A stretch of DNA of 64,000 nucleotides from Ampullaceana balthica (GCA_944989445.1 CALYLW010000014.1:738978-802977); one strand, 5' to 3'. Positions 44,911-58,382 are shown, counted from the stretch's first letter. Made by a program: numbers and translations. The notes: a model not told the origin generated them from the letters alone.

Positions 44911-47900
44911 TTATCTGAGAGTTTCAGAACCTTGTAGGCAATCTGGTGGTTTGTTAGTTTCTGTCACTTGTTGATTGCCTTTGTTCTCTTTTATGGTCTC
45001 ATCATCTGAACTGGAATCACTGTCAAACTCGTTCTGTATTTTCTATAGGAAAGTCATAAAGTTTCATTAATTATTAAACTGCAGTCATTTTTTGGTGGAC
45101 ATTTTATTTCCTGTCACTAATTATTGACAACATTTCAAATAAAGAAAAGGGAAAAATTAGTTGAATATTTTTATTCAATTAATCATATTATTTTTTATAT
45201 CAAATATAAATTAACAAGATTTGGATTATAAATTAAGGTTTATTTATCTGTTATTTTTAAAAATGGCAAATAATGTATATACTTATTTTGTATCACCCAT
45301 CAACATTTGTAGATTAAAAAAAACCTCAAAGCATCAAAATACCATTTTCATAAGATCCATTAGTTTGTAAGGATCCTCTCCTGCAGTTAGGTCTTGAATA
45401 TCTTGTGGCAGAGAATAGTTGGCGCAATCAATACTCTGGATGCCTTCTTCCCTCTCCACAAAGCGGAAACATGGCTAAGAGAATTTTAAAATGTAGCCAA
45501 AAAATTTATTAAAACATCAAAGTTTATGTAACTTGTTTTTTAAGCTGCTATGTATTTTTTGCAAAAATCAAGCAATTTTTTTGGTAAAAGTTTTAATAAA
45601 TAAGATGAATTGTATTTTTATTATTTAAATTTATATTAATTTAAATTTTAGCCCTGATGATGAATATCATAGTCTAATATATATTTAACAATTTTACACT
45701 TTAAAAGCATTAAAATTAAAGAATTTATAAAAAATACATAAAAGCATTTAGTCAATAACTAAAAATAACTACAAATTAACTTAAGGATATTTAAATTATG
45801 GATTAAATAGAATAAAATATATTCTTTTAAACCACTGGACAAAATGAAATGAAATTCATTTAATTTATTATAGATCTCAGTAAAAGTTATCAACAAGACT
45901 TATGGAAAAATTTGTTAATTTTTATTTTCAAATAAATAAGCCAAACCTAAAAACCATATACTGGTACCTCTTGATTTTGGGAGGCTAGTTGATTTAATTC
46001 ATACCATGAAAACATGAGACCGTCGGTAACAACACCATAAGGATTAAAATCAATGAGCAGAACTTTGCCCTGATTTAAAAAAAAATACAATGATAAAAAT
46101 AAAAACTGCCCTAAAAATTTAATAATTTGAGCATTTCATGAAAGATGAATTAGATCAAAATTATTTTTAAAATTAAATATATAAAATGGAAAGCCATAAC
46201 ATATGAAAAGTTTATAAAGATTATACATCTAGCATAAGAAATATTTGGCAAGCTCAAAGCATGCAAGTAAAAAATCTCTAAATTTAAAAAAAGTTATTGA
46301 ATTTGTTTTATATTAAATAAACCGTACACAATGTTTAAAGTATTTACTAAATAATTATTTTCTTCTTCATATTTTTACTACTTTCATTACTATCATAACT
46401 ATGTATGAAAGAAAGACTAGTAATACTAGTATAAGATGAGTGTATAATTCCTAAGAATATTTGTTAAATTGGATAAGTGGGACAAAAATAATTTAAATCC
46501 CAGATGTTAACCTTCCCTCCTTCCACCTTAAATATCTTAGTCTTGCAGGTTTGACTGTCTATTTTAAAATTCGTGATTATTTTCACTTATGGCGTAAACA
46601 TAAATTAATAATATATACAAAAATACTTTTTTTTTGACAGAATAAATCATTTTAGTGTACCGACCTGACTGATTTCACACGTTATATACAAATTAGCAAT
46701 CATCATGAAATTGTTACATCTAACTCACTACATGTACTTAGAATAATTCGCAGCTTAAGTAGATCTGATAATTGTGTGCATTACATATCAATAAATAATC
46801 TTAACATTGTTTATATAGTCATTAATATTAAGGTTTAATAACATGCTATGTGTGCACTAGGGATCAAAGTGGCCCATGAAATTATCCGAGTTGGCACCAT
46901 TGGTTTAGATACTTTTCTCTTGGGGCTAAATCATTTCATCATAATGTGTTTAGATACACACATTTTTTTTTAAAAACATAAATTACCTACCTGTTTCAAG
47001 TGAGCAACATCTAAGACATCTGGAAGGAAAAAAAATTAATGTTTATGATAATTCAAATTTAAAAAATCATAATAACTGCTTTGTCTTAGCAAAATTAGAA
47101 GACTTGGGGGAAAAACTTACATGATGGATCTGGGAAAAACCTTGTTACTGTCGAGTGCAGAAAGTTCAAAATATCTGCCAGTATGATGTCTTTTATCTCT
47201 TTAATATGTGCATAAAATTTGTTGCAATACCTTTGACAAACCCCTGCAGATTTGAAAATCACCTTCATAATCTTGAGCATAAATGTACAAATTAAATATC
47301 TCTAATAATATTTCAATTACACCTACTTTATTTTAAAAATCTTTAAAACAAAGAAATCCTCCTTCAATCGTTACATCAAAGTCTCAAGAGATGTATTGAT
47401 AAAGTAGCTCATTTTCCATTAATGCTAATTCTATATTAGCACATACTTTAGGTAATGTGTTTTGGGATAGTTTAGATATAGAATTGCATAGAAACTTTTA
47501 TACCATTGATTTGCTGAAAACTACAAAGCAAAATTTAATGTATTTATTTAAATGCACCATTTTATGTGAATTAAAAGAGTTAGATGTTAAATCGGGAGCA
47601 AATAAAACTGATAAAACCAAAGTTTTTTGTTGTTTTTTGTACAACAGTGAAATAGCTTTAAAAATTTTAATTCAGAAATTAGAAACTTACACATTATTTT
47701 TAAAATGATTGTATTCAAAAGTGTGCATAAAAACAAAGCAAATAAACATATGAAATACACATTTATAAAAAAAATCAAAGCATTACCAATCAATTTTTTC
47801 TCATGAACAAAGCACCTGAATTCTGTAGATGGATTTGGAGGTTCCCATTTACGTAACACTAAAGTATAGTCAACTGTATGTCTTAAACTATCAGTTGTGT

Positions 47901-50900
47901 GGTCTTCACAAAGGGAGAATCTAGAGAAAATATTTTATACCGAATTTTTCGACTCGTTAAATATTTAAATAAACCACAAACATTAAATATTTCCAAATAT
48001 TAAGTGACGCAAAAAAAAATGAAAACATTTTTAAAACCTATTTATGTATGGAAGTTCACACAAAAAGCAAACATTTGTTAAGCATTTTTTAAACTAAAAG
48101 CCTTTGACACCTAAAATCCATTTTAAAACTACTTACGGTTGATCAAGATCATGGGCAATAAATTCTGAACTTTTAAGCAATAAGTAAACATCACTAGGAC
48201 AGGTGCACATCAAAGTTTTGTCAAATGCTATCCACGTTGCATCCTGTTGATTAAAAAATTCCTTGATATTTTGTATTTTAAAGGAATAAGCATTATATAA
48301 TATATGTGGTTTATAACATTAAAATTATAATTACAAATGTATTTACTTTAAACAATAAATAAAATTCTCCTTCGCTAAATTACATTAAATGCATACCATA
48401 AATTTTATAATTTTCTTAGTTCCCCAAAAACTCCAGAAAAACAAAAAAATCTACACTATACTTTACTTTTATATTTTTTATATCCAAAAATGTATATATG
48501 TGATAACCATGCAACTTATATTTAAAAATTAATTTACAGAAAGATAAAAAAATGAGTATTTAGAATTGTCTACCGTATATACTCGTTCTATAGCCCTTTC
48601 GTTCATAAGCTGGCCCCCTTTCTTTTGGAAGAGAATAGTATGAAAAGTGTGTAACCCGCTCATAAGCCGACCCCAAAAAATAATAGGACAGCATAAACAA
48701 AATGGTACACATTTTTTTTAAACTACAGGCTCAATTGGTCATTATGATTGTTTACTTTTGTTTAGGTTGAAGAACAAAGAGATTTGAATAACAGAGAAGA
48801 TGGGTGTCCTTTTATATAGCAATTGCATTTATCATATTAAAATGAAAAGAACATGTTTTTATATTTCCTCTTAATAAAGTCAGTAAATGACAACAGAAAT
48901 GTTTCATCAATATACCGTAGTTTTTAAATTAAATAAAAATGCCAGAGTAATTTATTTTGTTAAAAATAATTCTATAAAAATTAAAATCCTTCAAGTCCGA
49001 CTCATCTTTGATAGACAAGAGTTTCTGGTATTTTTTTTTGGTGTGCATTAAAATTCATTGTTGAAATTAAATTTGTAAAACAATTTATTAAAACATTCAC
49101 AAAAATAAATAAAATGAATAAATAAGGTAAGTGCAGATGTTTAATAATATTTTATAGCTTCTGGTAGAGCAGTCAAATCTTGTAGAATGTAGACATGGAC
49201 CTTGATGATCTACAATAACAACACTGATATTAAATGTACATGCAGAAATCACCTATCGTAAGCCAACCCCCCAACCTTTTCCCCTATATTTTGTCCAAAC
49301 AAAAGTCGGCTTTAGAACGAGTATATACGGTAATGAATTTAAATTCCTATAAATGTTTTGTTTGTTTTGCTAAATTCAAGCATTAATGTTCAGGTCAAAT
49401 ATAAATAAAAAGTATTATTTTCATGTTTATGTTGTATTTCAAACATATCTTAACATCTAAATATTTTGCTGTACACAATATGACTTAATTAATAATGTCA
49501 GGTAGTATACTTTCAGCCTGCTACTTAATCCAAAAAAGCTAATATAGCCATACTTTCGGGGAGCTCCAATTCAACTTTGGGAAAACTTTCCCACCCAGAA
49601 GCTTCATAGCAGACTTGACTTGCATATCAAAGTCTCCAAAATCTGGAGCCTAAAAACAAACATCAAAGACGAAATGAGAAATACCTATTTTTATCAAACT
49701 GGAAAGTATTATACAAATGAATATTCCTAAACTTGTCATCCCAATTCCTAAATTGCTATGACTGTTAAATTAAATCTCATTGAAAATACAGTTATAGCAA
49801 TTTAGGATGACTACATGAATAATTTAAAAAGCTGGTGCTACAACAAAATAAGTAAAATGTAAAAAATCTTTATTTTAAAAAAGGACACGCTTTTATTTAC
49901 AAACATTTACAGACTGAAACGCGCTGATCTCCCCTGCGCTTGATGTAAACACGGGAATTTGGTAAACGAGGGCCGGAGTGAAACCAGTGAGCCGTGGAGG
50001 TCAACTCTAGCAGACGACTATACATTCTAAATAGTTATAAATAGAGAAAAACTAAAAATTGATTAATTTAATTACGGTAAATTCGATCGATCTGAAATTT
50101 TGATACAATGCATTGTCATCCAAGATCTATCTGTGGTAAAAATTTTTGAGATCTCTAGGACCATCAAAAATGGTTTAATTTTACGTTTCAAGATTTGAAG
50201 GAAGGATGGATGGATGGATACAACATACAAACAGTGTGACTTAAATAAAAGCATGTAAAAAGAACAAGAAACAAAATCAGCAGAGTGTAAACAAATATGT
50301 TTATTCATAGGATTATTTACCCAGTTTTAAATTAATAACTTTAAAAAAAAATTTAATCATTATTATAAAATCTGATAAGCCTTGGGTTAGAACTAATTTT
50401 AGAGTAACACATACAGCTCTACCAATGACTAAATCAACATAGCAGTGATACTAACCTCCGCACTGCTTTCGATGAAGTTTGTTGACCAGTCAGCCTGAAA
50501 AATAGTTAAATATCTTTAAAAATATTATTTCTCTGAAATATTAATGATAAGCTGGAGATAACTAACAGATTTGTTAATGTTAATCTTAATGAGGTCCCTA
50601 ACACATTACAAATAATATTTGTCTCCATGCACATGATGCATTGATTTAAAGTTCTCTGAAATAAAAATTCCTTTTTGGTATTGACGTTACATATATTTTA
50701 TTCAAAATTTTTTCTTGCTGCCTTTAATTATTGAGCATGGGCATCAATTTTGCGTGCTCCAAGCCATGTTTAATATTGCAGCCTACAGGTTACTAACTGA
50801 CAAGCATACATTATTTCTGGGTCTATCACTCCATAGGCAACTCAATTGTATTTGTGCTTTTTTGCTTTATTTTTTAATAATATGTTGAAGTTTAAAAAAA

Positions 50901-53900
50901 TTCTTTTACCTTGAATGTGTTCTAAGTGTTTTTGTGCTTGTTTTTTTAAATTTCTAGTAACAGCGGTTAAATGGAATTTTTTTTTACATTGTAGGCTTCA
51001 AATAAATTCCCAAACTAAGAACTAAATTTTATCCACCTTCTGGTACAATGGATGGGACAAAAGCAACAAATCAAAGCATATTTGCAAACATTCAATGACT
51101 ACAGATGAATTAAAACACTGCTGTGTGAGGATTTATACAGTAGGTGCACCTTGCACATTATTATTCCTCAAAGAATTTATTTAACTTATTGTATAAAAAC
51201 ATAAAAACCTAGGAGTTGTTAGTCTATTCGTACTAGTCCTCTTTTTCTTACAATGATGAAAAGACTAGCTGGTGCTTGTCTCATGTTAATTATCTTTGAG
51301 ATTCAAGCGAATCAAGTTTCAAAGAGTAAATCTTATAAATTTATTCATTCTTCATTCAGTATAAAATTAAATAATGTTTAGTTTTATTTTGAATCTCCTT
51401 ATGTGTATAAAGAGTAGAAAAAAGGTTCTATACCATATTAACTAGATGTTTATTGAATATAATTTGCCTTTAAATCCTGTCTTTGAAAATCTCTAACCAC
51501 AGTCACACAGGCTCTTAAAGGCTTTTGTGTTGCCACCAATGATTAAGAGTTTCCAACTAGATTTATTCACATTTAAATGATCTTATTTTAAATTTATGTC
51601 AAATTGAATCATTAGTAATTATATTGTAACAAAATTTTACATAAGACAATTGAACATATTTTAAATTCAACACAAGATGAAAACAACTAATTTTACCTCA
51701 TACATTTTCATGAGTTCATCATCTCTTATGCCTGGATCATCTTCATCTCCATCCATGGCTAAATTTCTTGATTTACTGTATATTCCATGATGTGAACTAT
51801 GTATTGTGAAATATCAAGGATCTGGTATTAAATTTACATTTTATAATTTTATATTAATTCACCTGCAAAATATTTGAATAGGCTTCAGATTTCACTGCAG
51901 TGTGATTACATTATTAATATTCAATCACAGTTAAAGTGATACAGAATGTTACAAGGTAGTGAGCTACATCATCTAACTCAGTGGTTCCCAAACTCTTTTG
52001 GTCTACTCCCCTCTTTCCAGAAAAAAATATTAGTTAGTGCCACCCGAATTTTTTAAAAAGTGTAACAGAAATTAAAAAGAATCATATTTATTATTGTTGT
52101 TTCTGCTTTTTTCATAAAATATAGTAAATAAAGTTGTAAATTAGAACAATTGAACTTTGAATTTATGAAACTAGTTATTGAACTCAGAATAGTGAAAGGT
52201 AACACACACACACGCACAATGAAGAGTTTTAAACATTTGTAATCAAATTAAAAATGATTTTTAGGATTAAAATAATTATAAGAATAATATTTTATTATGT
52301 TCTGAAAATAAGTGTCGAGCTATATTCCATGTTCAAGTTTATAATTATTGTAATTCTGAAACAAAATGTCTCTATTTTATGAATGTCAGGATACATTTTT
52401 AAAAATGGACTAACTTTTTTAAATATTAGCTAAATGCTTTGAATTTTTTATATGCTAAGTAGAAACTGTTGAGGGCTATAATAAAGACTTTTTGCTTGTT
52501 GCAAACATTTATTTTTTCCTCATACAGTTTGTGACATGTTTAAATTTTCTTTACAGAATTTAGGTTAAAATAATTGTTAAAAAAAACTATAGATCAAGCT
52601 AGACTTCTATTTGGTATCACTAGATAGATAATTCAATTGTGAACACAGAGATGCATAACGTGCCATTTTTTTGCAGTGTAATTATTTATAAAATAAAAAA
52701 TTACTGTGACTACCTAAATCAGGTGGAAAAAACAAGAATATTTGAGAGTTTTCATGACACAACCTATATTTTTATTTTCATAAATTGTAATTAGCATTTT
52801 TTTTAATGTTCAACTGAAAGTTTCATAAATTACCTCACATAGAAATCACTGACTGACATAGTGATGGATGTTGTCTTTAGTAGCCTTAATATAATATAAA
52901 TTGTATGCTTGTGTGTCATAAAATGTTCTTTAAGGGGTTAATATTCCAAATTAAGCACACAAAATTTGTTAATATAAATACATAACTTTAAAAATGAGTT
53001 AACATTACCTGTTTGGAAGAATGACACCATCTGTGTGAAGATATGACAGGAAGCAATCTGGAAGTGGGATGACGATACTGAAATGAAAGGATTAAAACTG
53101 TGTAATTTTTTTTATAGTAATTACAAATGAAATAACATTTTTTGAAAATCAACTTATGCATGTGGCTAAAGAAAAACAAATATACAGGCCTAATGGTATT
53201 TCATGCTATTTTAAATATAGCTTCCACTTCTGAAGGAATCCATGATGGGGCTATAGTTAACTATTGAAAAACAAAACATCACAAATTGAAATAAAAAGAT
53301 CATTGGATTTAAGTAGATGTTGAGACTTTTAGAGATTTGGTAATTGCTAACTAGTTGATTATCTGAATGGTTGTTGTATGTTTACAAGCATACAGAGAGA
53401 CAGATCAATTAATAATTGGACTGAGTTCTTTTACAAGCATACAGAGAGACAGATCAATTAATAATTGGACTGAGTTCTTTTACAAGCATACAGAGAGACA
53501 GATCAATTAATAATTGGACTGAGTTCTTTTACAAGCATACAGAGAGACAGATCAATTAATAATTGGACTGAGTTCTTTTACAAGCATACAGAGAGACAGA
53601 TCAATTAATAATTGGACTGAGTTCTTTTACAAGCATACAGAGAGACAGATCAATTAATAATTGGACTGAGTTCTTTTACAAGCATACAGAGAGACAGATC
53701 AATTAATAATTGGACTGAGTTCTTTTACAAGCATACAGAGAGACAGATCAATTAATAATTGGACTGAGTTCTTTTACAAGCATACAGAGAGACAGATCAA
53801 TTAATAATTGGACTGAGTTCTTTTACAAGCATACAGAGAGACAGATCAATTAATAATTGGACTGAGTTCTTTTACAAGCATACAGAGAGACAGATCAATT

Positions 53901-56325
53901 AATAATTGGACTGAGTTCTTTTTTCTTTAAGTATTTAAATTTCAGCTGACATTGTTTAATACAGTAAGTATTTACCAGAACAAAACGAGTTTATGCTGAA
54001 AATATATAACAAGATAATTAAGAGGACATTTTTATATATATCTTATTCAACAGACTTACGAATCAATAAATATTAGTAATTTTTAAAATTAAAACTTATG
54101 TTTCCTAAGGTCTCAATAATATCAATGTAGCTCAAAGTTCCAAACATTACTACAGTAGTTCATATTTTTATTGCAGTATTGTGGCTAAAGACGGGGGTAT
54201 TAAACTCAATCCTTCAGTAGGCCCAAACTCAAATCACACTTTAGGTTGTGGGTCAGGAACGATTCAATAAGTTTAAAATTAAACTCTTTTAAACACTAAT
54301 ACAAAATACACTTTAAAAAAAGTTTTAATTATATAAAGCTCACTAGTATACCAATCTTCCCTCATATGCCTCTCTGTTAGAGCTGGATATTCTGCAACAT
54401 TTCTAAGCAACAATTTAGTTTATGATGGGAATAATATTCTGTGTCATTCAGAATTACCATGTGCAGACTAGGTGTTATTTTAAACCATTCACTCAACCTC
54501 ATTATGACACCACCACTACTAGAGTTTCATTCATAGAAGAAGATTAAGTGAAAATTTGTTTAAACATTGCTGATTGCTTCATCAAACAAATACACGTAGC
54601 ACTAACAATGTTTGGAATTTTTTTTCTCCAAAAACACTTGCATGTACTTTCTCATTTATTAGAACACATATAGAAATTTCATGCACATGTTAATATATTG
54701 CCGCACAATTGGTTTTCATTTATCTCAATCATACGCTATCTTGGCACTTTTTCGCAACATGGCCGGGTTGTACTGTATTTGCAAAAATCTGCATTTTGTC
54801 TGAACATGATTTCATTTAATTTCATCACGCAATGCTCCAGAAACTCTCCTGAAAATGGTCAGTCTAATTTTGCAATATTTTCTGCCACAATAAGTCTTGT
54901 TTTCACAGCAGACCTTGAGTTTGAAACATGTGTCTTAAGATCAACATGATCATAAACCTAATTATTGTATTGTGACATAAAATATGATCTGCTATTAAGT
55001 ACATGTAGCATTAAATTTATGAAGTATAGATTTCCAAAATTAAGAATAAACAAAAGGCTCCATAAAAATATTCTAAAAATGGTTAAACACAGCATTTGAC
55101 GTCCAGAAGTATTATGTATTTTATTTATTTATTTTTTTAGTCTACTTCCTGTTTCGAAGTTAACAGTTCTCAATTATTTAAAAATGTACCTCTCGGCTAT
55201 ATAGTTACTTTAAACCAGTGCTTGTCAAAGTGGTGGTCCATGGACCGGTGCCCGTCCGCAGAAATTATCATGAAAGGACAGAAAATATAATTATAATCCC
55301 TTATTTGCAACCATTAATACTAACCCTATAAAACATAACAATTTTTCGTTCATATGCATATAAAATGAAGCAAATAAAAAATAAAATAAATAAAATTTCG
55401 CTACGTCAGTACAGGGAAAATAGTTCACTGGTCCCTGGTGCAATGGCAAAAATTCCAGCCTGTCCGCCACACTAAAAAGTTTGAGAAGTACTGCTTTAAA
55501 CTATAAGTTTCCTGATGTTGTACTTATAGGTCCTCAAATTAACTTAAAATATTAAATATTTAAGATATAACACTACCCAGTAACTCTAAAATTGACGTTT
55601 CTGACAAAATAAAATTTTGAGTGCCTTCTAACCTCAGATTTGATTTATCAATGGCTCAGTAATGTAGCTGAAGGGTACATTTTAAATAATTGAGAACAGT
55701 CAACTTTGAAACAGAAAGTAGACTAAATAAATGATAAATAAAATACAGAATACTTCCGGACGTCGAATGGCATATTTACCTAAAAATGTTATATAAAATA
55801 ACTATGGCTTATACTGATTAAAATTTTTTTTCCAGTAATTGGTAAAAAATTTAATCGATTAATTATATTTTTTATAACGCATATATAGATCCCGTTAAGT
55901 TGCGATCCATTATTTCGTGAAATCGTTTAAGTCGCGGTAATTCCATGGCTCCCAAATTTTGTGACGTAACACAGCAAATTCGTTCTGCTATGCAAGAAAT
56001 AAGGAAGAAAAGCCTTTTTGTTTCCAAATGCACGTTTAAATAAATAATAATTATACGAGGGAAAAGTATGTAAGTAACAATAATACATTATATAAATTAT
56101 TAATAAATTGGAAAAAAAATATTAGCAATATTTTCTTAAATTTTAATAGATCTTTAATAGATCAAGTTAATTTTAATCAATTAAATTTTTGAACAATTAA
56201 TCAATCGTTAATTTCCACAGCTCTAAAAATAACAATATCAATTTCACTAACCTCTCAAATGTAAAACTTTTAAATTTTGGGTACCATTCAGAAAAAGAGC
56301 AGTTTAAAACATTGGAGACTTTCAT
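44911..56325 (-). CDS. CDC123: Cell division cycle protein 123 (D123 family), 12 exons
   Basis: Exons in transcription order: 56325-56252, 53077-53009, 51775-51697, 50494-50456, 49649-49554, 48243-48137, 47920-47787, 47243-47121, 47019-46991, 46069-45968, 45474-45343, 45042-44911. All borders are GT-AG and phases agree. The total is 1116 nt, 371 aa (human CDC123 is 336). CDC123 is a cytoplasmic ATP-grasp-fold protein that binds eIF2 gamma and promotes assembly of the eIF2 trimer for translation initiation. Diagnostic segments: CSFSEWYPKFKSFTF (residues 9-23), IVIPLPDCFLSYL, FPKLNWSSPKDATWI (110-124), LLKSSEFIAHDLDQPF, LVLRKWEPP..TEFRCFV (175-193), GKVLLIDFNPYG (251-262, Asp257 in the metal/ATP site) and YSLPQDIQDLTAGEDPYKLM. 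The C-terminal tail (about 329-371) is acidic, SDSSSDDE, as in the family. Residue oddity: the usual ISQRDY reads VCQRYC here. Exon 3 has two possible acceptors three codons apart (TAAATCAAG included or not); both keep the frame. Confidence 0.95.
48573..49330. mobile_element. TIR element in CDC123 intron 5, TA target
   Basis: Ends CCGTATATACTCGTTCTATA and CTTTAGAACGAGTATATACGG, with TA at 48571-48572 and 49331-49332. Inner terminal parts share CATAAGC.G.CCCC and CGTAAGCCAACCCCC. 758 bp, no transposase seen. The TA duplication points to Tc1/mariner-like machinery; that class is inference. Confidence 0.7.
49890..50330 (+). repeat. Diverged single copy of the 0.5 kb array unit
   Basis: In CDC123 intron 4. 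ACAAACATTTACAGACTGA, GATTAATTTAATTACGG and TTCGATCGATCTGAAATTTT match the units at 7000-12920, plus orientation. The right part differs (GGATGGATGGATA instead of the GA-rich run). Confidence 0.65.
51979..52060 (+). mobile_element. hAT terminus, truncated
   Basis: CAGTGGTTCCCAAACTCTTT followed by GGTCTACTCCCCT is a hAT/Charlie-type terminus. No matching right end was found before 52980, so it is a fragment. Confidence 0.5.
52060..52980. other. CDC123 intron 2, no further feature
   Basis: AT-rich intronic DNA with a short (AC)n at 52203-52216. Confidence 0.4.
53381..53922. repeat. 49-bp minisatellite, 11 near-identical copies, CDC123 intron 1
   Basis: Unit of 49 bp from TTTTACAAGCATACAGAGAG through ATTGGACTGAGTTC. 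The start word ACAAGCATACAG recurs every 49 bp from 53384. I see no differences between internal copies, which means very recent expansion or homogenisation (or an assembly estimate). Confidence 0.95.
54700..54945 (-). pseudogene. Possible hAT transposase remnant
   Basis: Minus-strand reading gives TRLIVAENIAKLD, stop, PFSGEFLEHCVMKLNEI, then QNADFCKYSTTRPCCEKVPR. The spacing resembles the 'IA..KPF..GEF.K.C' and 'SLSR.TV..R' stretch of GTF2IRD2/SCAND3-like hAT transposases. Several stops. Assignment tentative. Confidence 0.3.
55081..55780. mobile_element. Long-TIR hAT-like element, CDC123 intron 1
   Basis: Arms of about 110 bp: left has TTTGACGTCCAGAAGTATTA, AGTCTACTTCCTGTTTCGAAG and CAGTTCTCAATTATTTAAAA; right is the inverse, with GGTACATTTTAAATAATTGA, GAAACAGAAAGTAGACTAAA and ACTTCCGGACGTC, ending TATTTACC. 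TAAAAAT flanks both ends, one base off in register. A hAT MITE sits inside. Same family as 58018-59515. Confidence 0.75.
55216..55493. mobile_element. hAT MITE nested in the long-TIR element
   Basis: Ends CAGTGCTTGTCAAAG and AGTTTGAGAAGTACTG; perfect 8-bp duplication CTTTAAAC at 55208-55215 and 55494-55501. 278 bp; sister of 21696-21959 (shared GGTCC, GAAAATAGTNNNC and CCTGGTGCAATGG blocks). Confidence 0.92.
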
Positions 56326-56619
56326 TCTCTGTCATGGATTCATAAAATGATTGATCCAGTTCTTGAAACTATAACCCAAGAAAAACCTAAGAAAGATATA
56401 AATAATATAACTTTCTATATTCAGTATTTAATAAGGGGTAAGAAGCAATGCTAATTTTGGCAAGTACTTTTATGCCATTAATTTAATTAATCATTAGTTA
56501 TTAATCATTAGCTGCCCACATAGATTTTGAAGATCCATCACAAGGAAAAATTAATGAAATAATTGAATTTTAGTGAATACTATTCAATTAAGCACAGATT
56601 TATTTTTTTGGATGTTGCT

Positions 56620-57965
56620 AGTGTTACGACTTACAACTAGTCGTAACATTAGCCAGTAAACTACTGCTACGACTAGTCGTAGCAATAAAATTATTTCGTA
56701 TTGTTACGACAATTTGTAGCAGCAGACAATTCGAAAAATCTAAGACGCTATAATAATTAATAATATCTTAACAAACTCTTCATAATATTTTATACGCATA
56801 TATAATACGATATTAATAGACCTGGGCTTATTTATGTGTGCAATGTGTGTAATAGTTTTAAAATCTAAATTTATTTAAATATATTTAATCAACGCTTCCG
56901 CTTTTCAGAATAAGCAGAAAAATTGTCTACTGAGGCTACTGCTGTGACTAGTCGTAGCAATAAAATTATTTCGTATTGCTACGACTAGTCACAACATTAG
57001 CCAGTAAACTATTGCTCCAACTAGTCATATCATAACACAAGATAGGAATACTAGAGTTATGACTACTTCACTAATTTACTAAAATCATATTGGATGGGGG
57101 TCTAAGTTTTTGTGACGACGTGTGACGTCATTTATGGACGGCCCTTTACTTTATACCCATATATATTATATATATCGGCTGGATAGCAAAGTTAGTAGTG
57201 CACTCGCCTCACAAGCTGAGGTGCCTGGGATCTAGCCCTCGCTAAGCCACATTATAAAGATTGATATATGACTATCGCTAAAAAGTCCAACGCTGACTTG
57301 GAGAGGAGATGGGCGCCGCCAAGTCTACCAAGCCCCGAGAAAGTTCTATTGGAAACATTAGAACCCCCTACGATCACGAGGTTATGGGACACAAACAACA
57401 AAATATATTATATATACACGCCTAATATATCATATTAATAGATCTGGGTTTATAATTTATACTTATTTACAGGCAGGAGTGTATGTATTAATTCTAAAAA
57501 CTAAATTTTTAAAAAATTATATTTTATCAACGTCTCCGCTTTTTAGAATAAGTAGTACAAAAACTACAATTACCAGCACGCTCATTGTAGTTTTAAAAAA
57601 AAATTTAATTTCAAAAAAGTCGCCTCCAGCGGAGTTTGAACCACATATCAGTATTAACAACAATCAATAATCCATCTGCCTATCACTTTATATAGAGAGG
57701 CTCATGTTATATTACGATTCTTTAAAATTATAACTAATTGTCGTTAAATGGACACCAATAAAGTTTTTTACATTTAAAATTCATTAATTTTAATCGGCTT
57801 ACCTAGTAATTATGAAATTTGATTGCGAGAACTAATGTTTAGTACAATGTATTAGTATTAGCATAATTGAAATACAGCTTTCAGGTAAATGTAAGCATAT
57901 TTTTACGACTAGTCATAGCAGTAGTTTACTGACTACTGTTACGACTAGTCATAGCAGTAGACACT
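56620..57965. repeat. Repeat region rich in the palindrome CTACGACTAGTCGTAG
   Basis: ACGACTAGTCGTA or close variants occur near 56635, 56672, 56955, 56990, 57020, 57905 and 57945. Two related bodies are present: TCATATTAATAGA.CTGGG.TTA near 56810 and 57430, and CGTCTCCGCTTTTTAGAATAA-like sequence near 56892 and 57531, so two copies of one element about 0.63 kb apart. A MITE end (57088-57147) and a SINE lie between them. Class unknown. Confidence 0.6.
57178..57400 (+). mobile_element. Second SINE family, tRNA-like head
   Basis: The first 75 bp fold like a tRNA: CACTCGCCTCACAAGCTGAG forms an anticodon arm with CAC in the loop (Val-like), and GGGATCTAGCC sits where the T arm/B box belongs. The body (GAGGAGATGGGCGCCGCC, CCCCGAGAAAGTTC) is unrelated to the other SINEs in the window. 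Confidence 0.55.
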
Positions 57966-58382
57966 TCGATAAAAAAAACTTTAATAACATTTCAAAGCTG
58001 AATTATGACATTTAATTGATAGATACGGCAACAGACGTCCGGAAGTATTTTGTAGTTTATTTATTATCTTTTTAGTCTACCTTCTGTTTCAAAGTTAACA
58101 GTTCTCAATTATTTAAAATGTACCCCTGGGTTACATAATTGATCTATTGTTAAATCAAAATCGAGGTTGGTTAGAAGACACACACAATTTTATTTTGTCG
58201 GCAATGTCAATTTTAGAGTCACTTAAAAATGTTATAGCTTAAATATTTAATATTTATATACTTTGAGGACCTATAAGCACAACAACTTCAGGACACCTAT
58301 AGTTTAAGCAGTGGCGTAACAACGGGTTGGCATCGGGGCAGTTGGCAAATCTCTAATTTTTAAATTTGTATTTAAATAAATA

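Noticed and set aside
53381..53922. Regular direct repeats that could suggest a CRISPR array
   Set aside because: The repeats are head to tail with no unique spacers, and the setting is a eukaryotic intron. It is a minisatellite.
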